Shown: positions 27,449 to 37,019, counted from the first letter of the stretch. The stretch is DNA of 64,000 nt from UBA10107 sp963835585 (GCA_963835585.1 CAWIGF010000003.1:248001-312000); one strand, 5' to 3'. Program-made: numbers and translations. Notes: generated by a model not told the origin, from the sequence alone.

Positions 27449-28048
27449 ATGGCAAGTCCGGTGTTAGATCTTATAACAGACAAAAATAGTGTTTTAGTTC
27501 TGGTAGATTACCAAGCAGCGATGTTCAGGGGAGTTGGTTCAGGAGACAGGACTGTAATCAAGAACTGCGTTGTTGCAGCTGCAAAAGCGGCAAGCATACT
27601 CAATGTGCCTGTTGTTTTATCCACAATAAACCCTTCCATGAACGGAGAGGTAATAAGCGAAATAAAGAGCATCTTCCCGAATCAGGAAGTCTTCGCAAGA
27701 AAAATACCGAGCTTCGATGCCTTCGAGGACAAGGCGACATTCGATGCCGTGAAAAAGACAGGAAAGAAAAAAGTAATTGTTTCTGGATTATGGACAAGCA
27801 TGTGCTTTGCATATACAGCTCTTCACGCGTTGAAAGAAGGATATGAAGTTTATGGGTTGATGGATTCTGCAGGGGATTCAACACCTGATGCGCATTATTA
27901 TGGAGTTCAAAGAATGTTTCAGGCAGGAGTTGTTCCTATCACTTTAGTGCAGCTGACTTCGGAATGGATGCACGCATGGAGCAATCCGAAAGCAGGCGAA
28001 TTGATCAAGGAAGTATACTCGAAATACGATGCGATGCTCGGCATGTAG
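27449..28048 (+). CDS. Isochorismatase-family cysteine hydrolase (YcaC-like)
   Basis: This 199-residue protein has the Asp-Lys-Cys triad of the family: VLVLVDYQ (Asp), FARKIPSFD (Lys) and SGLWTSMCFAYTA (Cys nucleophile). The GLWTSMC motif places it near the YcaC subgroup, hydrolases of unknown physiological substrate. Full length. Its stop codon is the first triplet of a palindrome shared with the convergent Fic gene. Confidence 0.9.
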   Translation: MASPVLDLITDKNSVLVLVDYQAAMFRGVGSGDRTVIKNCVVAAAKAASILNVPVVLSTINPSMNGEVISEIKSIFPNQEVFARKIPSFDAFEDKATFDAVKKTGKKKVIVSGLWTSMCFAYTALHALKEGYEVYGLMDSAGDSTPDAHYYGVQRMFQAGVVPITLVQLTSEWMHAWSNPKAGELIKEVYSKYDAMLGM

Positions 28049-28080
28049 GTGACCACGCTATAATTTTTTGTGGTCACCTA
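28046..28080. repeat. Palindrome GGTGACCAC, 3' side of the Fic gene
   Basis: taggtgaccac (28046-28056) and gtggtcaccta (28070-28080) form an 11-bp inverted repeat around a T-rich 13-base loop between two convergent stop codons. It may act as a bidirectional terminator. The first 16 bases are repeated exactly in the Fic promoter (29009-29024). Confidence 0.75.
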
Positions 28081-28999
28081 TGTAACGCCTATATTCCTTG
28101 ACGATCAGCTCGACCATCGGCCGTATGTTGCCTTCGTTTTGGTACGCTATCAACGCGGAATAATATTCCTGGCGCTTGGAAAATTCGATGTTGACAGGAG
28201 GCAGTCTGTGCTTCAATAAGATATTGTTTAACAATAATCTTCCAACTCTGCCATTTCCATCCTGGAATGGATGAATGTTCTCAAACTGATTATGGATAAC
28301 CGCGGCGAGAAGTATTGGCGGATATTTATGCTTGTGCTCGTTATACCAACAAGTTAGTTCTGTCAAAAGGCTTCGTATCTTTTCAGAGGGAGCTCCGACA
28401 TGGATTATGTTTCCAAGTTTGTCTTTTATCGCGACTTCAACGCCCTTTCCCCTGAATTTTCCAGCGAATGCTTTTGTCTTTCCGAATACAATCTTGTGGA
28501 TTATCTTTATCAGCTTAACGGAAACGTGATGTTTATCTTTTCTTATGAGCCTTATAGCTTCAATGACCCCTTTCGCTTCATCAATATCATCCATGCTCTT
28601 GTCTGGATTCTTGTTCTTGTCAACGATGTTTTTTACATCCTTCAGCGTTAAAGTGGAACCCTCGATTGCATTTGTGTTGTACGAGAATACTTCCGAGAAT
28701 TTGGCCCAGTCTTGTTCATTGAGATGGATTACCCTGAATTTGCTTTTTTCCTCGAGAAGTTTAAGCTGGTGTATCTCTGCTTCAGTCAAGGGCGTAGTAA
28801 GAGGATCCCTTATCTCCTTGTAATTCTTTATCTGCTCGTTGATGAATGTCTCTGCCTGCTTTTTCCTCTTTTCAAGCTCCTTCTTTTCAAGGTTTTTTCC
28901 CAGATAGCGGCGTATCTTGATTATCTTTGGGCCTTCCCTCAGTGAGTAGACGGCGTAGAATTTCCTCGTAGATCCCTTTTTTCGAACCTCGATGAACAT
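28058..28999 (-). CDS. Fic-domain protein (AMPylator class)
   Basis: This 313-residue protein contains the Fic active-site motif HPFQDGNGRVGR (about 240-251) and an N-terminal inhibitory-type helix with TNAIEGS (about 115-121, the S/TxxxE[G/N] motif), so it is an autoinhibited class II-like enzyme that transfers AMP to target hydroxyls. The first ~90 residues are basic and may bind nucleic acid. ATG is about 25 bases after a TATA box that is bracketed by palindrome half-sites. The whole gene is enclosed by copies of the same palindrome, so autoregulation or a mobile cassette are both possible. Confidence 0.88.
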   Translation of the reverse strand: MFIEVRKKGSTRKFYAVYSLREGPKIIKIRRYLGKNLEKKELEKRKKQAETFINEQIKNYKEIRDPLTTPLTEAEIHQLKLLEEKSKFRVIHLNEQDWAKFSEVFSYNTNAIEGSTLTLKDVKNIVDKNKNPDKSMDDIDEAKGVIEAIRLIRKDKHHVSVKLIKIIHKIVFGKTKAFAGKFRGKGVEVAIKDKLGNIIHVGAPSEKIRSLLTELTCWYNEHKHKYPPILLAAVIHNQFENIHPFQDGNGRVGRLLLNNILLKHRLPPVNIEFSKRQEYYSALIAYQNEGNIRPMVELIVKEYRRYIGDHKKL

Positions 29000-29008
29000 A
29001 CTACATTA

Positions 29009-29053
29009 TAGGTGACCACGCTATTTAAAGTTTCCTATTTATGTGGTCACCCT
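29009..29053 (-). promoter_or_regulatory. Fic promoter with flanking GGTGACCAC half-sites
   Basis: taggtgaccac (29009-29019) and gtggtcaccct (29043-29053) flank the TATA box (tttaaat, about 29023-29029) of the Fic gene. A protein bound to this inverted repeat would cover the promoter. The same sequence closes the gene at its 3' end. Confidence 0.6.
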
Positions 29054-29115
29054 AATTGGCATTTTTAGGGCAACAATTCGAAAAATTCATATATTGGCTG
29101 TTCTGTTCTGCAGGC

Positions 29116-29196
29116 ATGAGATGTGCGTACTGCGAGCTTCCGGAGATCAAGGCCAGGAATATAGCTAAAGATATAAGGAAATACATCATCAATTAA
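29116..29196 (+). CDS. Tiny CxxC-containing reading frame, possible gene remnant
   Basis: A 26-residue frame (MRCAYCELPEIKARNIAKDI...) has a CxxC pair and a TATA-like element 25-30 bases upstream. It looks like the first part of a longer zinc- or HIT-type protein cut short by TAA. It may be a remnant; no continuation is visible in other frames. Confidence 0.3.
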   Translation: MRCAYCELPEIKARNIAKDIRKYIIN

Positions 29197-29234
29197 ACCG
29201 CTATATTTTTATAATGCCCTATTTTCTCTAACAT

Positions 29235-29672
29235 ATGATATACAACGATATACCGGATGGCTTTAATCCTGTTTTCGACGTTGTAAGTTGCTTTGCTGAA
29301 TACAACAAAAAGATACTTCTTCTCCTGAGGCAGGACCACAAACCGGAGGGGAATAAGTGGGGCGTTCCAGCTGGAAAAGTCAATAAAGGCGAGGACATTC
29401 TTGAGGCGATGGTGCGGGAGTTTCGCGAGGAAACAATAGTTCCTGTTCATCCAGAACGTTTCAAATATCTCAGGAAGATATTCGTAAGGCAGGAAAAAGA
29501 TTTCATCTACCATGAGTTTCTTTTACAACTGGAGAGGATGCCCAATATAATTGTAAATCAGAATGAGCACAAGGATTTCACATTTGTCCTTCCTGCCGAA
29601 GCGCTAAAGATGAATCTGATAGAGGACGAGGAAGCGTGCATAAGGTTGGCATACAGCTTACAGAAAACTTAA
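29235..29672 (+). CDS. Nudix hydrolase
   Basis: This 145-residue protein has a Nudix box at about 49-71 (GKVNKGEDILEAMVREFREE) with the catalytic REFxEE core; the Gly after EE is replaced by Thr. These enzymes hydrolyse nucleoside diphosphates linked to another moiety. It precedes an unrecognised gene by 26 bases on the same strand. Confidence 0.88.
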   Translation: MIYNDIPDGFNPVFDVVSCFAEYNKKILLLLRQDHKPEGNKWGVPAGKVNKGEDILEAMVREFREETIVPVHPERFKYLRKIFVRQEKDFIYHEFLLQLERMPNIIVNQNEHKDFTFVLPAEALKMNLIEDEEACIRLAYSLQKT

Positions 29673-29698
29673 TATAGCACAACTTTGTTTTCTTTGAA

Positions 29699-30088
29699 AT
29701 GGTTTTTGAGACTTCAATCGACGGCTTGATAAGATCGGGGCTTGAGCTGGACGTCAACAACTGCACATCCATCATAGCAGTTCCAAATGATGAGTTCATC
29801 AAGAAGTGGTTCGAGCCGGAAGGGAGCAACAGGAAAATAATAGTCATCCATCCGACAAAAGGGAGTCTCAGTTGGGCATATCACGGGATAGATATCAACA
29901 ATCCCCTGGGCAAGTCCAGCAAGAAAAACAATTTTTACTTGCTTTTTACAAAATGGCAGAATGAAGAGCAGATTTACCGCATAAATCAAAACGCCGGCTG
30001 GACGGAATGGCTGAAGAGCCAGCCGGGAGCCGAGATAATAGAAAGCTCTGAATATCTTCTAATGAGGGAAGAGTATGCAAGGAAGTAA
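29699..30088 (+). CDS. Hypothetical protein downstream of a Nudix gene
   Basis: This 129-residue soluble protein mixes strands and helices (KIIVIHPTKG, NNFYLLFTKW, EYLLMREEY). No known family recognised. It probably shares a transcript with the Nudix gene. The region before the next gene holds a TATA-like sequence (gtttataagt near 30149). Confidence 0.55.
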   Translation: MVFETSIDGLIRSGLELDVNNCTSIIAVPNDEFIKKWFEPEGSNRKIIVIHPTKGSLSWAYHGIDINNPLGKSSKKNNFYLLFTKWQNEEQIYRINQNAGWTEWLKSQPGAEIIESSEYLLMREEYARK

Positions 30089-30182
30089 TTTCTGAATAAA
30101 AATACGGCAATGTACAATAATTATGTCTTTTTAAATGCTGATAAAAACGTTTATAAGTCAACGATAAATGCGTTGCTACGAA

Positions 30183-31067
30183 ATGGTTGAAGGAGATCAA
30201 GTTGGTATTCAGCGCGGTCTGACTGACTCGCAGAAAGACAAGATTCTAATGCTTCATGGATAAAGAAAGAACGAATCTGAAATATCAAGAATGCTTGGCA
30301 TAGATCATGTCCGCGTTTACGAATTTCTAAGGCTGGAAGAATTGGCGTCCAGTCAAAAGCCTTCAAGAGAAATATCGCAGAACCTTGAGACAAAAGTCAC
30401 GCAAACGCAGAATAGCAAGTCGTATTCAGGTAATATTGGCGGACACAGGTATGAAACGAGCCTTGAACAAAACATTGCCACGCCGTCTCCCATAACTGAG
30501 CCAAAAGAATTCGAGATCGAAAAATCCGCACATACATCACTTATTGGTGATATCAATGAATCAAAGATGCAAAAATCTGAAGAGGATTTGATAAGGCTTG
30601 TTAATGAAGACGTAGAAAAATTAAACGATCCCGACTACATGTATTGCGAAAATATAAATTTAGATAATGCAGCATCAAATGCTGGCGTAAATAAACATAA
30701 GTATCTCAAATATTTCAGGAGGATAACCAACAAATCATGGGGAAGTTACGTAAAAATGCAAAAACAAGAAGTCAATGATGACGTCAAGGATATGTTAACA
30801 AAAGAAATGAAGCTTGATGCTATATGTGCAGAGCTCGGCATACTTAACGTCGAGAAACTGAGAGACGGCTTCCTGGCTATGAACGAAATCAGCATAAGCG
30901 AGTATGAGGCGATGTTGTTTAGGAAAAAACAGACTGTGGATGGCGCATTGATAAAAAAATATCTTAACTCGAAGAAAATTAGCATAGAAAAGTTTGCAGA
31001 TCTAGTTAGTTGTTCCCCATTTAAGATGAGAGAATTTATCGATGGTACTTCAAAGCCAGGAGATTAA
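30183..31067 (+). pseudogene. Helix-turn-helix protein with in-frame TAA
   Basis: Reading from ATG 30183, the frame encodes a homeodomain-like HTH: GLTDSQKDKILMLHG, then a TAA at 30261-30263, then RKNESEISRMLGIDHVRVYEFLR in the same frame, and an open frame to 31067. The two halves make one HTH (LTxxQKxxIL...SEIARxLGI-type) only if the stop is read through, so the gene is interrupted by a single stop. A shortened product could start at ATG 30291 (258 residues, highly charged, with a second HTH-like region near the C-terminus). Alternatives: pseudogene, sequencing error, or recoding. Confidence 0.6.
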
Positions 31068-31091
31068 ATCGCCGGGCAGATATGTTCGGCA

Positions 31092-31457
31092 ATGGGATTG
31101 CAATCCCCTAACACATTTGTCGATAAAAGACTTACTCCAGCAGAACGTGCACGTGAAAAGGAAAACGCTTGGGCGTATAATTCCGTTGAGCTACTTCTTC
31201 ACTATGCTAATCTTGGAGTGAGATCTCCATCAGCGGCGACAAGCAAAGATCTCGAAAAGAATCCAAAGGAATACAAAAATGCGTTCCTGAAAATAATGGG
31301 TTCAACGCCTGATGATTATGTTCAAGAAATAGAGAGACTGATAAAGAATGAATCCACTCCTGAAGAAATATGTGAGAAGAAGAAAATTAAAGATGTGAAG
31401 TGGCTTTCAGAATTCTACGAAAAAATAAAAGATAAGATGTACAATAAGTTGAAGTAG
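31092..31457 (+). CDS. Hypothetical helical protein after the HTH gene
   Basis: This 121-residue charged protein resembles the preceding one in composition, with an LTPAERAREKENAW opening and helical repeats such as STPEEICEKKKIKDVKWL that look like HTH helices. It begins 24 bases after the HTH gene. It may be a fragment or partner of that regulator; family not recognised. Confidence 0.5.
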   Translation: MGLQSPNTFVDKRLTPAERAREKENAWAYNSVELLLHYANLGVRSPSAATSKDLEKNPKEYKNAFLKIMGSTPDDYVQEIERLIKNESTPEEICEKKKIKDVKWLSEFYEKIKDKMYNKLK

Positions 31458-31513
31458 TTAACTCCAAAGAATGATTGTCAGAAACGATAAACTTATTCTT
31501 GGAACTAGGCGTT

Positions 31514-31930
31514 TCAGGGACGTTGTTTTAATGGATCAAATTTCTGCTTCAGAAGATTCTGTATCGGGAGGAAAAGAGGATTTGGCAGTTTGTTCCATTC
31601 GACCCATTCCCATCTCTCGCACTTGTTCGGCTCCATGACCTTTGCTTCTCCCGACTCGAAATCGGATGTCACGAAAAGAGTCACGTAATGTTTTCCCTCT
31701 TTCTCGAATATGTCATTGGTGAATGCCGCCTTTCTTATGTTTTTTATTGAGATTCCTGTTTCTTCCATGACTTCCCTTGTAGCACATGTTTCGATATCCT
31801 CATTGAATTCAAGATGGCCGCCTGGAAAAGACCATGAACCTTCGCCATGAGAGCCCTTTCTCTTGCCGGCAAGGACTTTACCGTCCTTTATGACGATGAC
31901 CCCAATTCCTATTTTAGGCCTTTCATCCAT
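31514..31930 (-). CDS. Nudix hydrolase (MTH1/NUDT15-like)
   Basis: This 138-residue protein has a clear Nudix box (GGHLEFNEDIETCATREVMEETGI at about 37-60, catalytic REVMEE), preceded by IGVIVIKDGKVLAGKRKG. Proteins of this subgroup clean nucleotide pools or hydrolyse modified NTPs. Full length. It is a single gene between the helical protein and the methyltransferase. Confidence 0.9.
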   Translation of the reverse strand: MDERPKIGIGVIVIKDGKVLAGKRKGSHGEGSWSFPGGHLEFNEDIETCATREVMEETGISIKNIRKAAFTNDIFEKEGKHYVTLFVTSDFESGEAKVMEPNKCERWEWVEWNKLPNPLFLPIQNLLKQKFDPLKQRP

Positions 31931-31973
31931 GATAGAATTAATCCCTCTTTTGTTTTTATACCTTTCTAAACAA

Positions 31974-32687
31974 TTAACGTGAAGCGATTTTGGTGTCGAT
32001 TTTCTTTATGCCATGATAGAAAAACCATTTCGTGCTTTCCTCGGGATTTATCATGGTGGGAAGTTTTCCATGGGATAAAAACTGTGTGATCCCTTTCTTC
32101 TCAAGAAGCTTGATGCAGTCGTCCAGTCCGAACTTCGTGTGCATCCTGTAGCACGCCTCGTTGCCGAGTCTTTTCAGTTCTTCTTTCTCTTCAAATCCAG
32201 TCCATCGGATAAGGAACTCATCCATCTTCATCCCCTTCATATCATAATCTATGATTCCCAGATGGCCGCCTTTGCTGAGCATAGAATTTATTTCCTTGGA
32301 AATCGCGTTTGGGTTTTCATGAAGCACGGCGTGCGCGATTATTGTATTATATAGAATAGGAATTTTTTTGTCAATGTACAATACTTTGTTATCCTTGTAT
32401 AATTTTTTACATTTCGCTATTTTCTCGGGATCGTGGTCATATGCGACAATATTAGGCGTATTGGGATTATGCTCTCTTATTGTCGATGGAAGGTTGCTTG
32501 TTCCGCATCCGAAAACAAGCGTGTCCCCAAGTGAACGACCGTTGCTCAGGCTTGCCAAAAGATTCCCTGGGATGGTCAATGTTTCAAACAGTTTCTTCTG
32601 CTTTTCAGGATCAGGAAGCTGTATTTTTTGTTCTAATTCTGTCATGGCGTTTGCACATATGGCTTGCTTATGAACTTTCTTATACAT
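31974..32687 (-). CDS. SAM-dependent methyltransferase (class I fold)
   Basis: This 237-residue protein has a Rossmann-type motif I (LVFGCGTSNLP near 57-67), an acidic motif II (IVAYDHDPEK, about 80-89) and a GGHLGIIDYDMKG motif. A preceding helical cap is present. Substrate not predictable. It is divergent to the gene at 32772 and has no operator motif on its own side. Confidence 0.75.
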   Translation of the reverse strand: MYKKVHKQAICANAMTELEQKIQLPDPEKQKKLFETLTIPGNLLASLSNGRSLGDTLVFGCGTSNLPSTIREHNPNTPNIVAYDHDPEKIAKCKKLYKDNKVLYIDKKIPILYNTIIAHAVLHENPNAISKEINSMLSKGGHLGIIDYDMKGMKMDEFLIRWTGFEEKEELKRLGNEACYRMHTKFGLDDCIKLLEKKGITQFLSHGKLPTMINPEESTKWFFYHGIKKIDTKIASR

Positions 32688-32707
32688 TTTAAACCTTTCT
32701 TTTTGTA

Positions 32708-32746
32708 GTTACTTTAAGGTAGTAACAAAATCAAAAGATTTATAAG
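32708..32746 (+). promoter_or_regulatory. Shared operator/TATA motif, copy 3
   Basis: gttactttaaggtagtaac, then aaaatcaaaagatttataag, placing TATA about 27 bases before the ATG at 32772. The GTTACT/AGTAAC inverted repeat is exact. Confidence 0.65.
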
Positions 32747-32771
32747 TAAGTAGTACGTCGTTCAAAAAGAC

Positions 32772-33476
32772 ATGAAAACACCCAATGTATGCGGAAGAGT
32801 GCTATTAATGGCTTACAGCCTCAAGAACGAGGCCTATTTTGGTGCTTATCGTACAACTGACAAAGATGATTTCCTCTGGTTTGTTCAAGGAATAAATTTC
32901 ATGAATGCTTCAGGTGGAAAATTCACTGAAAAAGATATTGATGATCATAAATTCGGTCGTGGTCATTATGTGTGTTATTTCGAAATGGATTTTAACAAGA
33001 AATTTCCTTCTTGTGTTACTATAGATCTGGGCAAATACAAAAACAGTAAAGCGTGCTATAGAGCGATACTCAAAAAACTTCCTAATCTTCCTGTAAGTGT
33101 GAATCCTCATGTTCCATTTGACAAGTTCTATAAGTGGATGAACACACATCTTTTGGAGACGGGTAAAATTTCTGTCCTAAAAGAACTTGGACTTCATGAC
33201 ACGAATGATTCTTACACCTCTCAAAATTATTCATATCTCATTCACAACATAAACAAATGGGATGAGAAGGCACAGAAAGAATTGTTTAGTGCCGAGACGA
33301 TAAATAAATTGTATGTAAATGAATTGCATAAGGACCTGAGCTCAAACTCACCCAATGAGGATACGCTTGATTTGATACTTGGTCTTGAAAACCGCGTCGA
33401 ATCAATCAAGAACGAATTCAAGGAACTTTCTAAAAAGAAATTAAGTCCAAAACATCTTCCTGTATTGCTGAATTGA
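32772..33476 (+). CDS. Hypothetical protein under the shared operator motif
   Basis: This 234-residue soluble protein has strands in the first half (KFGRGHYVCYFEMDF, CVTIDLGKY) and a charged helical second half. I do not recognise it. The start is leaderless by TATA spacing. Its promoter carries the shared motif, linking it to the amidase, the 38-kb small genes and the 52-kb membrane protein. Confidence 0.65.
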   Translation: MKTPNVCGRVLLMAYSLKNEAYFGAYRTTDKDDFLWFVQGINFMNASGGKFTEKDIDDHKFGRGHYVCYFEMDFNKKFPSCVTIDLGKYKNSKACYRAILKKLPNLPVSVNPHVPFDKFYKWMNTHLLETGKISVLKELGLHDTNDSYTSQNYSYLIHNINKWDEKAQKELFSAETINKLYVNELHKDLSSNSPNEDTLDLILGLENRVESIKNEFKELSKKKLSPKHLPVLLN

Positions 33477-33566
33477 TTGAAGATATCATGAGAAGAATAA
33501 AATCAATTATGCTCATTTGTATCACCAGTGATTAAAACTTTAAATAATTAACCGTGAATATGCATT

Positions 33567-34682
33567 TTATCCAGCCCAGTAAGTGCTTACAAATGAGAGG
33601 GTATAGATGGCCAGAAGAAGAATGGAACTGAAAATCCACAGCAGCTGCAGATTTTTATTCTTAATTGAAGCACCCAAGATATATATGGGGAACAAGACCA
33701 GTATAAACCTGCCGATAGCCATGGTCGTCCCGCTGCTTAATACAGTTGCCAATGTGGCTAACATGTAAAGACCGTAAGATATCCGTAATTTTTTAAAAAC
33801 AAAAAAAGTAACTATAAGGACAAATATTAAAAAGAAAAAATCTAAACAAAAGTTAACTATCGCAGCATTTGTTGCGAGCGAAAAAAAGTCGCTGCTCAAT
33901 TTAAAAAAAGGCCTATTCCATTGGCTCTCTGTAGTGAAATACAAAAAGAAATTTCCGAATTTAAAATAATCGTAAAGGAAAAAACTCAAAGTTCCAGCCG
34001 GCACAAGAAAAATCGATAAAATCTTTAAATTCAAAGCACGCGAAAATTTAAAATCATAATTTTTGAAGTATTCCCAAACAAGCGGGATAAACAGCAACAT
34101 TCCTGTTATGCGGGTCAGAGAAGCCAAAAATCCAAGAACGCCAGCCAGAAAAAAATTCCCTCTTAACCCATAATAAAAAACAGCCAAGGAAAGAAAGAGA
34201 AACAATGATTCAGCATAAACAGCATTAAGAAAAAAAGAGGTTGGAAAAATCAGCAAAAGAATAACCGGCAAATGTGGATCAATTTCTGGGTGGAATTCTT
34301 TAACGAGTTTGAAAAGGTACAAGCATGCTAAAAAGAGGAAGATTGTGCTTAGTATCCATCCGGTCAAAACAAGATTTCCGCCGGTCAAAAATGAAGTTTC
34401 CTTGATAAGATAAGGATAGAGCGGAAAAAAGGCGACATTGGGGAGCTGTTCAATACCCCTGGGGCTAAGCAGATAGCCTTTTTGAGCGATGTCTATATAC
34501 CAGTATGAATCCCATTTCTCATGAATTGAAACGACATCCCATGTTTGTGCAGAGGAAAAATTATTTTGCGCAATCCAGCTAAAAGAAGTATCTTCATTTA
34601 AATTAAAACGATTAAGAGAGAGTATGGCAAATACATTGATAACTATGAACCACAAAATGAAAATAACAACTAATTTTTTCAT
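33567..34682 (-). CDS. PIG-V-like mannosyltransferase (integral membrane)
   Basis: This 371-residue protein has about ten membrane segments and GT-C/PIG-V motifs: KWDSYWYIDIAQKGY (about 56-70) with the acidic first-loop residues, PNVAFFPLYPYLI and FPTSFFLNAVYAESLFL. Family members add mannose from dolichyl-phosphate-mannose to lipid anchors or protein glycans. It ends 52 bases before the next minus-strand gene begins its own unit; the pair with the GT2 gene suggests surface glycan synthesis. Confidence 0.85.
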   Translation of the reverse strand: MKKLVVIFILWFIVINVFAILSLNRFNLNEDTSFSWIAQNNFSSAQTWDVVSIHEKWDSYWYIDIAQKGYLLSPRGIEQLPNVAFFPLYPYLIKETSFLTGGNLVLTGWILSTIFLFLACLYLFKLVKEFHPEIDPHLPVILLLIFPTSFFLNAVYAESLFLFLSLAVFYYGLRGNFFLAGVLGFLASLTRITGMLLFIPLVWEYFKNYDFKFSRALNLKILSIFLVPAGTLSFFLYDYFKFGNFFLYFTTESQWNRPFFKLSSDFFSLATNAAIVNFCLDFFFLIFVLIVTFFVFKKLRISYGLYMLATLATVLSSGTTMAIGRFILVLFPIYILGASIKNKNLQLLWIFSSILLLAIYTLSFVSTYWAG

Positions 34683-34734
34683 GGATTATCAAAGGTGTAT
34701 GCCTATTTAATCTTTTTTATTTGTTTCGAAAAAA

Positions 34735-36444
34735 TTATGCTATCATTATGCCTGTAAAAAAAACAGCGCATAAGAGAAAGACATAACTGCCTGCTGTGCT
34801 GAGTCTCCAGAGGAAAAGCGAGCCCGAACTGGAATCACTGATTTCTTTTTTCTTTATATCGTCAAGTGATAAATATGAGTTCCAAAGAAAAATGCTATTT
34901 ACTATAATATAAAAGAAAATCCAAATAAAGATAGTATAATACTCTGAGTTCAAAACCGGGAAATGGCCACTGCTTATTGTTAATCCAAGCATGCCTAAAT
35001 AAACCAAAAAGACAAATGCGTTAAACTTAATCAACGTAACATAAGATTTGGAGAATTTATCTTTTATGGCACCGGTGGGCTGCCAGACCAATGGTTTTTT
35101 TATTATGTTTAAAATGACAGAGTATGCACAGCTGTTAGCATGCGCTGTTCTGGCGATAATTGTGCCGTATTTGACCTTTGAAATTCTGAACAGCGGCAGC
35201 ACTACGAAACCAAATATGAGAAAAGGGAGGAACGGCAGAGCGTGCACAAGGCTTATGAATTTAAAGTTCCAAAAAAGCAGTACAAATACCTGAAATGACA
35301 TGAGTACAGCGAATGCATAACTCACATAATACAAAAATCCAGAAATGAAGCATAATTTCTGTGAATTTGTGAGTTTTGATTTCCAGAACTCAGGATAAAA
35401 TAAAAGGCTCATGTTGCCGCTGCACCATCTATTTTGCTGGTGGAAATATGCATGCATGTTTTCTGGACACAGGCCAATTGCAAGAATAATTGGGATGTAT
35501 TTTATTTTCCAGCCATTATTGACTAATTTAATTCCTGTGTGTATGTCCTCGCTGTGCTCAATTTGAATTATGCCTCCAATGGAATCGAGTGCTTTTCGCC
35601 TGTAAATCGCATTTGATCCAACGCAGACTGCCCCGCCAAAATTATCTCTTGAAACCTGAATGATGCGGTAGAACTCCTCCTGAACACTGCCTGCGCCATA
35701 TTCAAGTGCTGAACGCTGATGGATATCGTTGTCTGTTTGGAAATATTGCGGTGATTGGACAATAGATACAGTTGCATCTTTCATGTATGGAAGAAGCTCT
35801 TTTATGAAATCAGGATTGGGAGCGAAGTCAGCATCAAATATTACGATAAATTCTCCATTTGAATTCTCAAACCCAAATTTGAGATTTCCTGACTTCTTCA
35901 TGTATCCTTTATTTTCTCTGCTCAAATATGAGAATCCCTTTGATATTGCCAAGGCCTTGTGTTCTTTGTCCCCCTTGTCGTCAAGTACATACACTTTTTT
36001 GTTTTTGTAGTTTATTTTTGATATCGCATGAAATGTTTTTTTGAGAATCTCGGTGCTTTCCCCACAAATGGGAACGAAAATATCGACAGATGGCAGTTTC
36101 TTTTTTTTGTCCCAGTATTTTTTAATAAATGCATTGTGCTTATCTAAATCAAATGATTTATAAAATAAATTAATGCCATAGCTGACAAGATAATGTACAG
36201 TAAAAATGCCGACAATCGGGGCAATAGTTAACCAATATATTAATTTAAGATTAAAAAAAACAACAAATCCGTAAACAACAAAAAGCCAGCATATGATTCC
36301 CAGCAAATAAATCGTCCGTACTTTCCATGCATTTTTTATGATATACTTGTATTTATCTATATTTTCCGGTTTAGTGTTGGCGGATATTCTGCTGTTTAGG
36401 CGGACGTTTGAAAAATAATCTTTTAATAGGTTATTGTCATTCAT
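34735..36444 (-). CDS. Cellulose-synthase-like processive glycosyltransferase (GT2)
   Basis: This 569-residue protein has two N-terminal membrane segments, a GT2 domain with VFVPICGE-type start (DIFVPICGES), FDADFAPN (DxD), HSEDIHTG (ED) and QQNRWCSG (QxxRW), and about six C-terminal membrane segments. This is the BcsA-like arrangement that polymerises a sugar while extruding the chain. No PilZ domain or cellulose-specific partner is visible. It is transcribed toward the mannosyltransferase gene and probably forms a two-gene unit with it. Confidence 0.9.
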   Translation of the reverse strand: MNDNNLLKDYFSNVRLNSRISANTKPENIDKYKYIIKNAWKVRTIYLLGIICWLFVVYGFVVFFNLKLIYWLTIAPIVGIFTVHYLVSYGINLFYKSFDLDKHNAFIKKYWDKKKKLPSVDIFVPICGESTEILKKTFHAISKINYKNKKVYVLDDKGDKEHKALAISKGFSYLSRENKGYMKKSGNLKFGFENSNGEFIVIFDADFAPNPDFIKELLPYMKDATVSIVQSPQYFQTDNDIHQRSALEYGAGSVQEEFYRIIQVSRDNFGGAVCVGSNAIYRRKALDSIGGIIQIEHSEDIHTGIKLVNNGWKIKYIPIILAIGLCPENMHAYFHQQNRWCSGNMSLLFYPEFWKSKLTNSQKLCFISGFLYYVSYAFAVLMSFQVFVLLFWNFKFISLVHALPFLPFLIFGFVVLPLFRISKVKYGTIIARTAHANSCAYSVILNIIKKPLVWQPTGAIKDKFSKSYVTLIKFNAFVFLVYLGMLGLTISSGHFPVLNSEYYTIFIWIFFYIIVNSIFLWNSYLSLDDIKKKEISDSSSGSLFLWRLSTAGSYVFLLCAVFFTGIMIA

Positions 36445-36734
36445 TTTACCCCGTACAGATTATTTTGTTATTCAAGACTGATTGTCATGCATACATTTTG
36501 AGGTATATAAATATTAACACTATTGACAATATTCAGAATATACATGATTTTATTTCATCAGAAAAAATGTAATACCCCCAACGTGCGGGAAGACTTCGTT
36601 CAAAGCACTGTGGTTTATAGCGTCTGTAGCTTGCTTTATACGCATTTATAGACATTCAGACTATTTTAATCTTTTCTTTTCATTCGTAATTTATTGAAAC
36701 TCTAAAAAATATTTTTAGAAATTATGATTGTGCA

Positions 36735-36835
36735 TTTTTAAATCGTTTCCCGACCCTGTTCAAGCCGCGACGAGCTGAAACAATGGCAAGGCCGAGCCTG
36801 CCGACCCTACATTTCTTCCCCATATTGACTGCGCC
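36735..36835 (+). repeat. RNA-like repeat module, copy A
   Basis: A TATA-like tttttaaatc leads a 22-base block (36735-36756, ending cgtttcccgaccc). A 37-base variable segment follows, then a second conserved block gagcctgccgaccctac (36794-36810), and a weaker conserved tail to about 36835 (catattgactgcg). Confidence 0.6.
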
Positions 36836-37019
36836 ACGGGAGAGAAACCTGGCAAAATGTTTCATGCCTAAACGGCCTAAATTTCGCCACTGTCCTTTGA
36901 AAAATGCATTTCACGGCCTAAATTCGATTTAGATAATAACAACATACCTCTTTGCTATCATTAGGGCGGAGCAGGCCGTAGCTAGGCCGATGTGTAAAAA
37001 TTCTATCCTCAAAAAATAA

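Noticed and set aside
31476..31514. Short plus-strand frame starting MIVRNDKLILGTRR, like the start of a Nudix protein
   Set aside because: It continues only into antisense of the real Nudix gene; at most a small remnant.
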